A DNA stretch of 64,000 nucleotides from Hofstenia miamia (GCA_004352715.1 SCFE01000019.1:1248736-1312735); one strand, 5' to 3'. Counted from the first letter of the stretch, positions 47,080 through 59,156 are shown. Notes: generated from the letters alone by a model not told the origin. Made by a program: numbers and translations.

Positions 47080-49040
47080 AGAATTATACAGAATTGCAAA
47101 CAACCTCTTAAATCTTAAAGAATGTTATACATTTATTTTATTTGATAATTACAAAAATTTAAAATAATTGATTTTTCAATTTTCAAGTGAATTTTCAATC
47201 GAGTTCGAGTAATCATGATTTCTCTTCCGAGTTCTTCTGAACGAGTTTTGCAAATCAATACGAGTTTGTGTTCTTACAGTTCCGAGTATTCGAAAAGTCT
47301 GGTATTAAATTCATAATATTTTTTGTGTAAAGAAAAAGCTAATATTACTTGATGATTTATTCTGCTTGAGGATTTCTTCATTGCTCCCTGTGGAGTGTGA
47401 GGGTGAACTCATTCCAAGGCGCTAACGTGCAGTAACTAAGAATTATACATAATACTTTATTAACTATAAAAAAATCACAGAAAAGCCATTTTAACAACAG
47501 AAATCAGAAAATAGTTAAATGCTAATCAATTAGACTACGTACAGAGAGTATTATCCCATTTAGAGGCATTTTTGCAAGTAGATTTTTTTTATTGTATTTC
47601 AACTTGGTTTTCTGCTATGAAATCTTGGCATACATGAAAAATGTAAGTGGAAATCAACTCTTACTTTGTACTTTTCACATGGATGCTAGTAATTGAATGA
47701 AAACAACAAACTTACCACGATGTAGAATAAACAGATCTGTAATATCATTTGTTTGCATAGATTTAACAACACAGTAATTAGATTCAATGTTTGACTTCCC
47801 TTGGATTTAACCTCCAATTCAATAAATTTAGCAAAATTACATGCTAACAGAGACATCGCAATTGAGAAGAGTTCATGAATTCATATATACAATAAAATAT
47901 GAAAAACAAATTTAGTGAATTTTTAATCAATTTAGTAAATCTGCGACTGTCCGGCCATCACCATCTGCAGCAATTTTTTCTAAAGAGGACACAGAAAGTG
48001 CTATAACTCCACACACATGCCTGTTTCTAAATAAATTTCGGAGGTCTACAACTTTTACAAAAGGGCTTCTTATGATGCTAAATGGAAAGACTGGCCGAAG
48101 AAAAACTCTCAACACCTGCGGCAAGTACGAAAACGTCTTTGCCAACAATAGGCAAGCTCGAAGAAAAGGCTATTCCTCCTGTCATGTCCGCAAACCGTAG
48201 GTACTACCTCAAGGAAAAAACTACGTAAACTAAAAAGGTTTTTCCTACGACAACTGAAAAAACTACTGCAAGAAGGGGAGGCCTTTTAGCACTATGCAAT
48301 CCTAATAGCACACAACTAATCCTATAATATAAATGTCCCAGTGCCCAAATTTTGTAAGAATGATTAAAAAGAGAAAATAAATTTTATTAATTACTCACTG
48401 GCCTCACTAGTTTTCAATCTTTGCTAAGTGAAGAAGATTCTAATTGTTTCTATCTAAAGAACACGTACATAACCCCCGCACATCATCTAACTAACTGGAA
48501 CTACCTCAATAATAATTTTAGGAAAATTCTAATTATTTGACACATCTGCTTCTACAGAAAATTATTCATATATCTATTTTAATACTAATATATTCTCATT
48601 TTAAGGAATACAACAACCGCTAATCAGACGCGGTTTTGTGAGTGCAGGCGGAAGCCCGCTCCCTCGTTTTAAACATCATCTAAGCCTTATATAAAATTGC
48701 GCATCTTTTGCGTGAAAATTGTGAAAACTATGAATTTTTTATGACTTTATAAGGCTAAAAATAAATTTTTTCAAAAAATTTCCACTCTCCCTTGATTTAG
48801 AAAAGTCTTAAAAATACTAACTTTTATGTGTATACACATATACTATAATTTTTTGTGGAGAACCTCATAAATTGCTTAAATTTTTGCAACATATGATTAG
48901 ATTTTGCATAACTTGCAAATAAAAAATTTGCACGACCCCGTCATTCAAAAACTTCTAGGACCGCGCCTTCCTGGAAACTAAACGGAAAAGCATTTAATCA
49001 AATAAAATAGCTTTATGTAAAACAGATATTGAGAAAAACA
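47080..49040. other. Non-coding stretch
   Basis: CGAGTTCGAGT-type words at 47200-47305 resemble the 21.2-kb cluster. The minus ORF at 47927-48148 has no recognisable motif. No gene assigned. Confidence 0.45.
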
Positions 49041-49041
49041 G

Positions 49042-49780
49042 TTGAATGTTCTGTACCCACACATGCATAATTATGATGAACTTAAGAATCAATATGAAAT
49101 TTATCTTTGTAATTTTCAAAATCTGCAGGTACTCGATGAACCTGAATATATCAAGGACATTGAGCATGATGTTTATGAAGGAACATTACAAATTATATTA
49201 AGAAGTCAATGGATAAATGAAATTTTGAGTGGCTGCAATTAGAGAATAACATATTTTCAGATAATCAAGATGAAATTATAAGAACCTTCACTCAATTCTA
49301 TAAAAATTTATGCAAAAAAACCGGCTCCTGCATCGAAAATAGTAATCCAATTTATCCGACAATTTCTTCAGATGATAGAAAGGCTTTGAATGAAAAAATA
49401 TCCATTGATGAAATTTTTCAAACAATCGATAACATAAAAAGTTCACCAGGCATAGATGGCCTTAATTCTCACGCCTTACATAAAACCTTCTGCTCAACTC
49501 TCGCCCGCACTATTTATTACTTCTAGAATCTATGCTACAAAATACCTAAATTTCACTTAGTATTTTTAATGCAATAATTATATTATTAACAAAAGGGTAA
49601 AGATAAAGATTTACGCAATTTAGCGCATGTTCTAAATCATAGATTAAGACCATTGAGACAGAAATACATTCATCTTGCCCCAATTGGCTTTAGAAAAGCG
49701 GGAACACATCGTTAAATAACTCAACAATTCAATGCATTATAGACACTGTCTCTTTGAAAGAGAGCCAATGTTGGGTACGG
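49042..49780 (+). pseudogene. LINE reverse transcriptase N-terminal region (degenerate)
   Basis: Several plus-strand frames follow in series. First a helical segment ends at 49242. Then a frame with FTQFYKNLCKK, SSDDRKALNEKISIDEIFQTI and IKSSPGIDGLNSHAL leads up to a stop near 49525; this is the typical region just before and at the start of a non-LTR reverse transcriptase (the SPG-DGL box). Further on, KDLRNLAHVLNHRLRPL and IGFRKAG and then NNSTIQCIIDTV correspond to later fingers/palm segments, with internal deletion and frameshifts. The catalytic ADD region is absent. It is a decayed L1-like or related LINE of a different type from those at 30.9 and 34.9 kb. Confidence 0.72.
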
Positions 49781-50069
49781 AGAAAGGTGTACAGACACGG
49801 GCTTCTAAAGTACGTGCAAATGCCGGGCAGTCCGTATGCCTGAACTTAGCATGATTATTTATTGTTGTTCGGTATTTTGATTTTTAAATGCATATGCGAA
49901 ACCAATACAATTTGACCAAGATATAGAACCCAAATGTCTGCAAGACTTTATAATACACATTTGGGGGTTGAAACTACAATTAAAGTCGTTTTTACCAATT
50001 AGATATATCCAAAATATTCGATAAGCAGGCTTGCCGTTGAGTGATTATAAATTTGTTGTATACGCAATA

Positions 50070-50440
50070 TAGAGCTGCAACCGTTCCGTGCTTATGTCTG
50101 TGCCATGCCGTGCTGTGCCATGACTCAAATCTATGGAATATGCTAGCGTTTGGAACGCACAATTATTCTTTGTACAATTTTCTGTTCATAATATATTAAT
50201 GCTAGTTTATGTGCCATATAATTCAAGTGTTTCTTAGAAATTTGTATTTTCGTTTCCGCCGTTATGCCATATAATTCCTGTTTGACTTTTTGCAAAATTT
50301 CAAATCTTTGCTTACAAATGTATTAGATATTATGTTTTTCGATTTTTGTCGAACTGTACTGGGGCATATTTAGTACATAACCTAATAATTTACCATATGT
50401 AATTACTATATGTATGAAGTGATGAGTTTGAGCTGGTTTA
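50070..50440 (-). mobile_element. GGCACGG-family hAT fragment, copy 2
   Basis: Starts TAGAGCTGCAACCG and carries GTGCCATGCCGTGC-type words (the complement of GGCACGG). The next 350 bp align, in reverse complement, with the right part of the 59212-61298 element, for example GCATATTTAGTACATAAC matching GTTATGTACTAAATATGC at about 60936-60953. The far end is missing. Confidence 0.75.
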
Positions 50441-50916
50441 GCATTATTAAAATTAAACTAAGTTTGTGATAAACTTGCCATATATAAATCAGTACATTTA
50501 ATATTAACGGAATTTGTTTGAGTAGGTCTCATTCTTTGTTGGTTTGCAAAGCTGGGCTTCAACACAGGCCTGCTAAATTTCTGAATTTTAAAATCTTATA
50601 GTCTAAGTATAGTCTTTTCACCTGTGTTATTCTAGGTTTTACTTCATTGGAGTTGTAATAAAAATGGAGATTTTATTAATGTTGATGAAGACTAAATGAG
50701 ACTGCTGTGGTAAATACTTTCACATCTTTGCGAAATACACAAGGTAATGTATAATCCTAGCTTCACTATAAAAATATTACAAAAAATAATTATTACTTTT
50801 CATATTTAACTGCATTATTGAATTATACGTTCATATTCTTTTCCTTTCTTAATATCTAAGCCGTGATATATTTAGAAGATAAGTTGTCTTGATGAATATC
50901 TTACGAATACAAGTCC

Positions 50917-51181
50917 AGGCGCGTACCTAGTGGGGTCGTTGGGTGCAAACGACCCCCTTTTTAGATTATCTGCCCGTTTGGTAATCCATATTTGTTATTC
51001 TATGTGCGTGGTGTTATAAAACTTTCATATTTTATATTATATTTATTACATTACTGAACCATGATTGTTAATATATACATCAATAGAAAAATAACATTTT
51101 CATTTTTTGTAAAAAAAGAATAGAAATGCCCTTTTCAGAAAAATCCGACCCCCCCCTTATAAATTGCTAGGTACGCGCCTA
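50917..51181. mobile_element. MITE with 15-bp inverted ends (265 bp)
   Basis: CAGGCGCGTACCTAG and CTAGGTACGCGCCTA are inverted repeats (14 of 15 pairs). AAGTC flanks both ends directly (50912-50916, 51182-51186). Next to each end is a C-rich block (GACCCCC). No coding capacity. The 5-bp duplication is shorter than the 8 bp seen at the hAT elements here, so its superfamily is uncertain. Confidence 0.8.
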
Positions 51182-51407
51182 AAGTCATGCACATTCTCTT
51201 ATACAGAGTAATTTTTAACGATTAGACCCAAAAAATTCTTTAATAGCTCCCTAATTATTGGATTGATTTTAGTTGTAATTAGTTACTTTTTTAACACAAC
51301 ATTTTCCAGGTGCTACCCTCCTGAAAGTAGACAAATATTGTCCCGAACCTGCTTATCAATAATTTATTAGATACAAAATTTGGTGGATTGTAGATGAAAG
51401 GCCCAAT

Positions 51408-51701
51408 ATTGGAATATGTTTGATATATTCTTAAGAATGTGTAATTAATATTATTTGAAAAAAAGTTGGAAAGTCGGACAAATATTTGCAAGATTTGTTA
51501 AATTTTAGAGAAACTTGCAAGTTATTTTAAAAATTTGCAAAATATTTTACAAATATTTGCCAAACCCTTGGATCGTTTTGCAAATGAAATACAAAAATTT
51601 GGTGCTAATTTAGAATTTTTATCAAGGTTGCAAAAGTTAACCTCCGTTTGCTTCTCATGGGCGATTGCAGTCCCTTAGTCCCCCTTAAATTCGTCACTGT
51701 A
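51408..51701 (+). mobile_element. Dispersed repeat R2, copy 2
   Basis: Parallel to 7640-7872 but with an extra block (TTGGTGCTAATTTAG ... CTCATGGGCGA) before the shared CAGTCCC-TAGTCCCCCTTAAATTCG.CACTG terminus; the 7.6-kb copy therefore has an internal deletion. Followed by a TA repeat and a gap. Confidence 0.72.
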
Positions 51702-51724
51702 TGTATATATATATATATATATAT

Positions 51725-52724
51725 NNNNNNNNNNNNNNNNNNNNNNNNNNNNNNNNNNNNNNNNNNNNNNNNNNNNNNNNNNNNNNNNNNNNNNNNNNNN
51801 NNNNNNNNNNNNNNNNNNNNNNNNNNNNNNNNNNNNNNNNNNNNNNNNNNNNNNNNNNNNNNNNNNNNNNNNNNNNNNNNNNNNNNNNNNNNNNNNNNNN
51901 NNNNNNNNNNNNNNNNNNNNNNNNNNNNNNNNNNNNNNNNNNNNNNNNNNNNNNNNNNNNNNNNNNNNNNNNNNNNNNNNNNNNNNNNNNNNNNNNNNNN
52001 NNNNNNNNNNNNNNNNNNNNNNNNNNNNNNNNNNNNNNNNNNNNNNNNNNNNNNNNNNNNNNNNNNNNNNNNNNNNNNNNNNNNNNNNNNNNNNNNNNNN
52101 NNNNNNNNNNNNNNNNNNNNNNNNNNNNNNNNNNNNNNNNNNNNNNNNNNNNNNNNNNNNNNNNNNNNNNNNNNNNNNNNNNNNNNNNNNNNNNNNNNNN
52201 NNNNNNNNNNNNNNNNNNNNNNNNNNNNNNNNNNNNNNNNNNNNNNNNNNNNNNNNNNNNNNNNNNNNNNNNNNNNNNNNNNNNNNNNNNNNNNNNNNNN
52301 NNNNNNNNNNNNNNNNNNNNNNNNNNNNNNNNNNNNNNNNNNNNNNNNNNNNNNNNNNNNNNNNNNNNNNNNNNNNNNNNNNNNNNNNNNNNNNNNNNNN
52401 NNNNNNNNNNNNNNNNNNNNNNNNNNNNNNNNNNNNNNNNNNNNNNNNNNNNNNNNNNNNNNNNNNNNNNNNNNNNNNNNNNNNNNNNNNNNNNNNNNNN
52501 NNNNNNNNNNNNNNNNNNNNNNNNNNNNNNNNNNNNNNNNNNNNNNNNNNNNNNNNNNNNNNNNNNNNNNNNNNNNNNNNNNNNNNNNNNNNNNNNNNNN
52601 NNNNNNNNNNNNNNNNNNNNNNNNNNNNNNNNNNNNNNNNNNNNNNNNNNNNNNNNNNNNNNNNNNNNNNNNNNNNNNNNNNNNNNNNNNNNNNNNNNNN
52701 NNNNNNNNNNNNNNNNNNNNNNNN
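51725..52724. other. Assembly gap of nominal size (1000 N)
   Basis: Exactly 1000 N, usually a placeholder of unknown true length. Left border is a TA repeat. Confidence 0.97.
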
Positions 52725-52825
52725 GGATAGGGGTTCGTCCCGTCTTAGTCCCTACGGACTTGAGCTATGACATTGTTTAGCGATTTAATTTATTTATTAA
52801 TGTTTGATTTTTAAAATTGGACACA

Positions 52826-53975
52826 TCTAGGGGTGTAAAAAATATTGGGCTAAGGGCAAAAATTGCCATACCACACCTCACACCATACGATATGCCGAAC
52901 GGACAAGATTTCAATATGGCAATTATTTATGGAAGGTGTTACCATAATTTACAAAAATTATCTCATAATGGTATTTTTGTAAAGTGTTTTGAATCGTAAA
53001 AACGCATCGAAAATGCCATTTTACACAAAATATACACTATTGATCAGTCGGTCTTTTATAATTGCTCACACACAACACAGATTGGTTACTTAATTTGTTC
53101 TTCACTCAAAACCCGAATTTGTTGCATTAATATTTATGTCAAAGTTTGCTTATGCAATAGATTGGAATTCATTAACGTTTCATACAACTAATGGCGTTAC
53201 TATTTGGCCTGTCTTCTATTTATTATTTTTTCTATTTATTTGAAATCTCATAAAATGACCCTTTAAATTCGGCCGTGCCCCAAAATCTTTACTATATTAA
53301 AATTAATAAGTTGATCTTGATACATGTATAGAAAATTATTTATTTTTTAACAAATTAGTACCAACCATTCCTCAATCATGCAAATAGAAATACTACGAAT
53401 GAGTCGACAAAGTTTGCTTTTGTGGTTTCATAATTATCAATTTTTTCAAAATTTGCTTCTACAATTTTGCTTGTGTTTACAAAAAGCAGAAAACCTCAGT
53501 CTATAATAAATTTAATGAGAGATTACTGAGAGACAAATGTAATTATTATTCTAATTGCAATTTTTTAGAATTTTTTATCAAGCTAAATAACATATTCTCT
53601 TCCTACCTGATTAAAAGATATTTTTGCTTAATTTGGCAATTTAAATTTAAGACCTTTCTTGGAATTTTCGAAACGGCAAGCCGGCTCCAGCCGACCGGTA
53701 GTGGTAGTCGTGTTCCAATCTCACGATGGGAACCTATTCAGTATTATCCGAGCTATATTGGGAATTTTGTTGAAATCCACGTAGAAACTAAAACCTTTCG
53801 CTTTTGTTCTTTAACAATTTGAATTTTGATTTAATGGTTTTTCTTCATTTACCATATTTCCCCCCTATTTTTCCATAATGGCCATTATTGCAATTGTTTA
53901 TTGCGAGCATAATCCCCATATCAATAATGGGATTTAAAGCTACCATAATATTGCCATACCATATTTTACACTCAA
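52826..53975. mobile_element. Possible transposon with GTGTAAAA ends
   Basis: The left end has TAGGGGTGTAAAAAATAT and TTGCCATACCACACC; the right end has TTGCCATACCATATTTTACACTC. The two regions are inverted for GTGTAAAA-ATAT and share ATTGCCATACCA in direct sense. Repeated CCATA and GCCAT words lie near both ends. No clear target duplication. Confidence 0.4.
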
Positions 53976-53992
53976 ATTATTTCGTATATAGC

Positions 53993-54146
53993 CCCCATAT
54001 TAGAGGATGTTTAAATTATTTATAGAACTTATGTAATCATGTAAATAATTACCTCGTCTTTAATATACTAAAATATTTATATAATATATTTGTTAAGAAT
54101 TTCTGTGCACGAAACGAAATCCGAGAGGATGGACTGGGTGTTGGGT
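53993..54146 (+). repeat. Second copy of the aquaporin-upstream segment
   Basis: Near-identical to 17664-17824 and cut by a 1000-N gap at 54147. In this copy GGACTGGGTG has the extra G. What follows in the gap is unknown; the sequence after the gap encodes the end of a transposon protein, not an aquaporin. Confidence 0.85.
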
Positions 54147-55146
54147 NNNNNNNNNNNNNNNNNNNNNNNNNNNNNNNNNNNNNNNNNNNNNNNNNNNNNN
54201 NNNNNNNNNNNNNNNNNNNNNNNNNNNNNNNNNNNNNNNNNNNNNNNNNNNNNNNNNNNNNNNNNNNNNNNNNNNNNNNNNNNNNNNNNNNNNNNNNNNN
54301 NNNNNNNNNNNNNNNNNNNNNNNNNNNNNNNNNNNNNNNNNNNNNNNNNNNNNNNNNNNNNNNNNNNNNNNNNNNNNNNNNNNNNNNNNNNNNNNNNNNN
54401 NNNNNNNNNNNNNNNNNNNNNNNNNNNNNNNNNNNNNNNNNNNNNNNNNNNNNNNNNNNNNNNNNNNNNNNNNNNNNNNNNNNNNNNNNNNNNNNNNNNN
54501 NNNNNNNNNNNNNNNNNNNNNNNNNNNNNNNNNNNNNNNNNNNNNNNNNNNNNNNNNNNNNNNNNNNNNNNNNNNNNNNNNNNNNNNNNNNNNNNNNNNN
54601 NNNNNNNNNNNNNNNNNNNNNNNNNNNNNNNNNNNNNNNNNNNNNNNNNNNNNNNNNNNNNNNNNNNNNNNNNNNNNNNNNNNNNNNNNNNNNNNNNNNN
54701 NNNNNNNNNNNNNNNNNNNNNNNNNNNNNNNNNNNNNNNNNNNNNNNNNNNNNNNNNNNNNNNNNNNNNNNNNNNNNNNNNNNNNNNNNNNNNNNNNNNN
54801 NNNNNNNNNNNNNNNNNNNNNNNNNNNNNNNNNNNNNNNNNNNNNNNNNNNNNNNNNNNNNNNNNNNNNNNNNNNNNNNNNNNNNNNNNNNNNNNNNNNN
54901 NNNNNNNNNNNNNNNNNNNNNNNNNNNNNNNNNNNNNNNNNNNNNNNNNNNNNNNNNNNNNNNNNNNNNNNNNNNNNNNNNNNNNNNNNNNNNNNNNNNN
55001 NNNNNNNNNNNNNNNNNNNNNNNNNNNNNNNNNNNNNNNNNNNNNNNNNNNNNNNNNNNNNNNNNNNNNNNNNNNNNNNNNNNNNNNNNNNNNNNNNNNN
55101 NNNNNNNNNNNNNNNNNNNNNNNNNNNNNNNNNNNNNNNNNNNNNN
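54147..55146. other. Assembly gap of nominal size (1000 N)
   Basis: Exactly 1000 N between the duplicated segment and a transposon protein C-terminus. True content unknown. Confidence 0.97.
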
Positions 55147-55147
55147 A

Positions 55148-55437
55148 TGGGATCGTTGCTCTAAGGAATACTTTGTGGAGAAAGAGACTATTGAACATGC
55201 AGTTTTTACAGCTGTATCATATTTTAATGATGGAGCCAAATCCAAAAACTTGGATTTCATGGAGGCTACACCGCTATGGGTTGCGTCGCCAAAGACCATG
55301 CAAGGATTGCGAAATCCACTGTGAAGTCCTCAGAGGCGACCAAGAAGAGGAGAAAGACCATTAGAGCAATTAAGAAGGGGTACAAGGACACCACCGAAGC
55401 ACAAGAAGGGGATATGTACACACCTGGGGGTCACTAG
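55148..55437 (+). pseudogene. C-terminus of a DNA-transposon protein, probably Mutator-like
   Basis: Immediately after the gap one frame reads EYFVEKETIEHAVFTAVSYF, then NDGAKSKNLDFME. The next frame (+1) reads MGCVAKDHARIAKS, then KKRRKTIRAIKKG and GDMYTPGGH, ending at TAG 55435-55437. The two halves lie in the order expected for the basic C-terminal tail of metazoan Mutator-like transposases as I remember them (a Y.A...FN.G helix, then a lysine/arginine-rich KKRRK tail). One frameshift lies at about 55255-55266, so the copy is broken. The catalytic part would be in the gap or absent. The 3' flank contains AATGGCGGCCATCTTGG near 55852. The superfamily assignment is tentative. Confidence 0.5.
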
Positions 55438-55439
55438 AG

Positions 55440-56070
55440 AGATTCGGTGAGTGAAATAATACTTTTTTCTCGATTTTCCGAACATTCAAAATTTTGCATG
55501 GTTCTGTATCTTTCATGCATGATATTTCTAACAGTTTTTGTGCAAATGAGCTGAAACTTCTTACAGATGTTTGCAATAGCTAGCTGTAGGGCATGTACTA
55601 AAATAAAAGATGTATCTTGGTTTAAAGATTTTTTTTGCCTTCCGAAGTAATGTGATGCACCTAATTTCCGGCACCTAAAAAGGCCCAAGAAGAACAAAAT
55701 TTGAAAAAAAAGAAAGTTTTCAAGGTATCAAAAAGATAATAGTACAAGACCTAAAGCTATATGTCTTCATTACAGTTGTGAAGTTTCAAGTCAATCCAAG
55801 CATTAATCTTTGAGTAAATGTGTTTTGAAGTTTTGTTCTATTTTTAGCATAATGGCGGCCATCTTGGAAGCTCATTTGCATAAATTTCCAGAATTTATGT
55901 CGTATCATAATCTTTGACCATTTTGAATATAACAATGTGGTGGATTTTTACTTATATGCCCAGAATTCAATTTTAGCCCCTCTAAGGATAGATCTACCTT
56001 AATAGCCAATCAACATAAAGCAAGGGCCAATTAATGCCGTGCCCATTTCAAGTTATCAATCGCTATGAGA
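55440..56070. other. 3' flank of the transposon remnant, non-coding
   Basis: Overlapping minus-strand ORFs at 55370-55697 lack any family signature and overlap the transposon remnant in antisense. No gene assigned. Confidence 0.45.
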
Positions 56071-56074
56071 AAAC

Positions 56075-56282
56075 CTAAGGCCACGGGAAAACTAGGTGAT
56101 TGTTTAAAAGTGATCTGTCACATTTTGATTGAATCGCACGTCTAACAACCCAAGATAATTAACGATGTGACGATCACTAAGAAATCGTCACATTGCTAAT
56201 TATCTCGGATGGTTAGACGTGCAATTCTTTCAAATGTGATAGATCACTTTTGTACCAATCACTAGTCTAACAGTGGCCTAAG
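56075..56282. mobile_element. Foldback MITE, nearly full-length hairpin (208 bp)
   Basis: The two halves are reverse complements over about 95 bp each. Pairs include CTAAGGCCAC with GTGGCCTAAG, AAAAGTGATCTGTCACATTT with AAATGTGATAGATCACTTTT, GCACGTCTAAC with GTTAGACGTGC, and AATGTGACGA-type pairs at the loop near 56167-56195. No coding region or clear target duplication. It could also produce a long hairpin RNA if transcribed. Confidence 0.88.
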
Positions 56283-56289
56283 CGACTGG

Positions 56290-57040
56290 CCCTTCGTGAA
56301 ACACTATTGGCTAAAACAATTATACAAAGCGGTTGTAGAATGCGACACATTTAGATAAAATTAGATATACATTATTTTATGACAATGATTCTTGATTGCA
56401 AATCACAAAATAAACATAGATGTGCATACGCTTGTAAAATAATGCTGGATTATAATTAAATCAACAATTTGGCAAGCTGTTTGCTACAGCTAAAGGTACA
56501 CTGTGGCGGTTAAGCCTTAATTTGGGGTGTCCTCAGACATGTCTTTTCCTATTTCTGGTAACAGGAGGTATGGACAGAACTGCCCTGAGATATCCCAACC
56601 ACAAATGGAAGGAGGCGTCTTCCCCCTGAAGCTGAGATGAGCTAGCAGGAATTGACAGCCTGTGTTTAAAACTCTCACCCTCCGACCAAGCCACGGGACA
56701 CATAAGTGTTATAGCCAGCCTTAATAATGGCTGCATAGGTATAGGCTAAAAATTATTACGAATATCAAGATTCTAAGTAATGGTTTTAGTGTTTCTAATT
56801 TGCTAAAATTTTTGCTTTTTGCGTATATTGGAATTTGTTCTAATGGTGTGTTGACAGAAAATTATCAGATAATAAAAACCAACTATTGGTCATTACAAAC
56901 CAATATGCTTTTTTTAGTCTAATTTAAACATTTATTAGTTAAATCTGCATTAAAATTCTTCACACAAGTTTTAAGTAAGTCAGGATAAAATTTTTCACTG
57001 TTATCATTTTAATGGAAATTTTAATTTTTATATTTATTTA
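56290..57040. other. Non-coding stretch before the hAT transposase
   Basis: No coding sequence recognised. A less AT-rich patch at 56490-56740 has no identifiable tRNA- or transposon-like signature that I can defend. Confidence 0.4.
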
Positions 57041-57044
57041 GAAA

Positions 57045-59048
57045 ATGAACGAGGTTGATTATATTCTTCAACACTGCTTTTCGTCATTAAGTTTCAATGA
57101 TAAGCTTGAAATTTTAAAATTTGGGCCACACAAGCCTAGGAACATTAATATCTTGCAAAGAGATGGAAAAAATCGCACTTTTAATTCTACTTGGTTTCAA
57201 AAGATATCATGGCTCACTGCTAGTGAATCTAAGAATTTGCTCTTTTGTTTTGATTGTCTTTTAATTGGAGGAGAATCGATTTGGTCAAAAGAAGAGAATT
57301 TAAAACATACTTCTGAAAGAGTGAAACTCCATGAATCTAGCAGTAAACATCTTGAAAATTCATTGAAATTAAAAATGTTTGGGAAATCAAATATTGTCAT
57401 ATATATCAATGAAGGTTATTCTATCTCCAAGCAACAGCACAATGAGCTGGTAAAAAAGAATAGAAGCATTTTTGGGAAAATAATAGATACAATAGTTTTT
57501 TGTGGGAAACATCAATTACCATTAAGAGGTCACGATGAGAGTTTGAATTCTACAAATAGGAGGATATTTATTGATATAATTCATGAGATTGCCAAGTATG
57601 ATAGTGAACTGTTCAATCCCTTAAACAATGCAACTGTGTCTAAGCATACATCATCAATTATTCAAAATGAGATTTTGACTTGTATATTTACATGATTATC
57701 ATGATTGGCTGCAAGAAAAAACACGTGATGTAAGTTTTGTTGCTGTACAAGCTGACGAGACTACAGATGTCTCTACAAATTCGCAAATTGTTATAATTTT
57801 GAGATTCGTTTATGTCGCAAGCATTGAAGAACACTTTTTAACATTCACTGCTAAAGGGATTGCTTCAATTATTTTAAGTGAGCTTAATGAACTTTCTGTA
57901 GGCAAAAAATTAATTTCACAAACATATGATGGAGCAGATTATTTTGTTCACTGCTATGCTCATCAGCTAAATTTAGTAATGCAAAAAATATGTTCTTCTG
58001 TAACACCAATTCGAACATTTTTTGCACAACTTTCCGCAATATCCATTTTTTTACATCTTCCAAACGATAAAATTTACTAACAGACATTGCTAACAAGCGT
58101 TTACCTCATTCTATTGCAACAAGGTGGAATTTTCAATCTCGAGTTGTCAGTTCTGTTAGTACACAAAAAAATCACTAAAACTATGTTTCCAGGCTATTTT
58201 AAGCGATGCTGTTTGGGACTTAAATTCTGTTCGTGAAGCCTCCTCACTATTAAATATTTTAAATAACGAAAACTTCAATTTTTATCTTTCATTCTTTTCC
58301 GAGGTAATGCCCCAAGTTGATATACTTTATAATGTATTGCAAAAAAAATCACTTCTTTTGTAAATGCTCAAATCCACCTAAAAAGGTTCTGCAATTCCGT
58401 AACAAATATTCGAGAAAAATATGGAAATGAGACGACAATTAATTACTTAAGTCTACAAGAAACCACAAGCCAAGTAGAATTGCCTCTGTTATTGAATGCT
58501 GTGATCTGATTATGCAACAGTTCAAGATGCGATTTGAATCTAGTGTTTTTCTCTCTTAAATCCTTTGAACTTTTCAACTTTCAGAAACAATTTTCCTACA
58601 TCAACCCATTCATAAACTATCAAAGTTTTACCCAATGATTGATTGTGAAAAGTTAAAAAATGAATTGCAAATAGTTTATGAAAACGAAGAGTTTAGGAAA
58701 TTTCGGAAAGTTACGACAATGTATCATTTTCTTAAAAGCAATGAATTGCACTTAATATTTTCGGAATTTAAAAACCTGATGAATATCGTCTTAACAACAC
58801 CCATAGATACAGCTGAATCTGAACGATGCTTTAGCACCTTAAAACGAATAAAATCATTCTTAAGGAATACGATGGGAGAAGATAGACTAAATGCTCTATC
58901 ATTAATTTCAATTGAGAAAACTTATTTTAAAAAAGATTTTTCGAAAGAAAAGATTATAGATAAATTTGCAGCCATAAAAACAGGAGAGCGACATTCAGCT
59001 TCAAATAAATTTCTCAATAAACTGTTTTGTATTTTTTTAAATTTTTGA
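57045..59048 (+). pseudogene. hAT transposase, ZMYM1/TTF-type, broken
   Basis: A near-complete but disrupted transposase of the type often annotated as zinc finger MYM-type protein 1-like. The first ORF (ATG 57045 to 57695) has HKPRNINILQRDGKNRTFNSTWF and a Cys pair (LLFCFDCLL), a TTF-like zinc-binding entry domain. A shifted frame, open at 57694-58080, carries QADETTDVSTNSQ with the first catalytic Asp (codon at 57754), QTYDGA with the second (57928), and directly HCYAHQLNLVMQ. The stretch usually between QTYDGA and HCYAHQ is missing. Further frames have ATRWNFQSRVVSS (about 58120-58150). The last ORF (58635-59048) has the hAT dimerisation box TAESERCFSTLKRIKSFLRN. At least four frameshifts or stops. 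The 3' terminus CCACGCGACGTCACTG ends at 59135 (reverse strand CAGTGACGTCGCG); the 5' terminus was not found. Confidence 0.9.
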
Positions 59049-59135
59049 ATTCTATTTATATACCTATTATAAGTTAATTGACCAAATATCATAACAGATG
59101 GTCCCTATGCCAATATTTGCCACGCGACGTCACTG

Positions 59136-59156
59136 CATATATATATATATATTGTA
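59136..59156. repeat. Short (TA)n tract
   Basis: TA run directly outside the 3' end of the ZMYM1-type hAT element. Confidence 0.9.

Noticed and set aside
47927-48148. Minus-strand ORF considered as the missing first exon of the BORCS5-like gene
   Set aside because: It lacks a Met-Gly start and shows no similarity to the expected N-terminus or a fitting donor site.
51648-55364. Long open frames of 359-424 codons across 51.7-52.7 and 54.1-55.3 kb on both strands
   Set aside because: They are open only because they translate runs of N. Only the real bases at 55148-55437 carry protein signal.
56490-56740. GC-richer block considered as a tRNA-like SINE
   Set aside because: I could not identify A and B promoter boxes or a tail, so no call is made.
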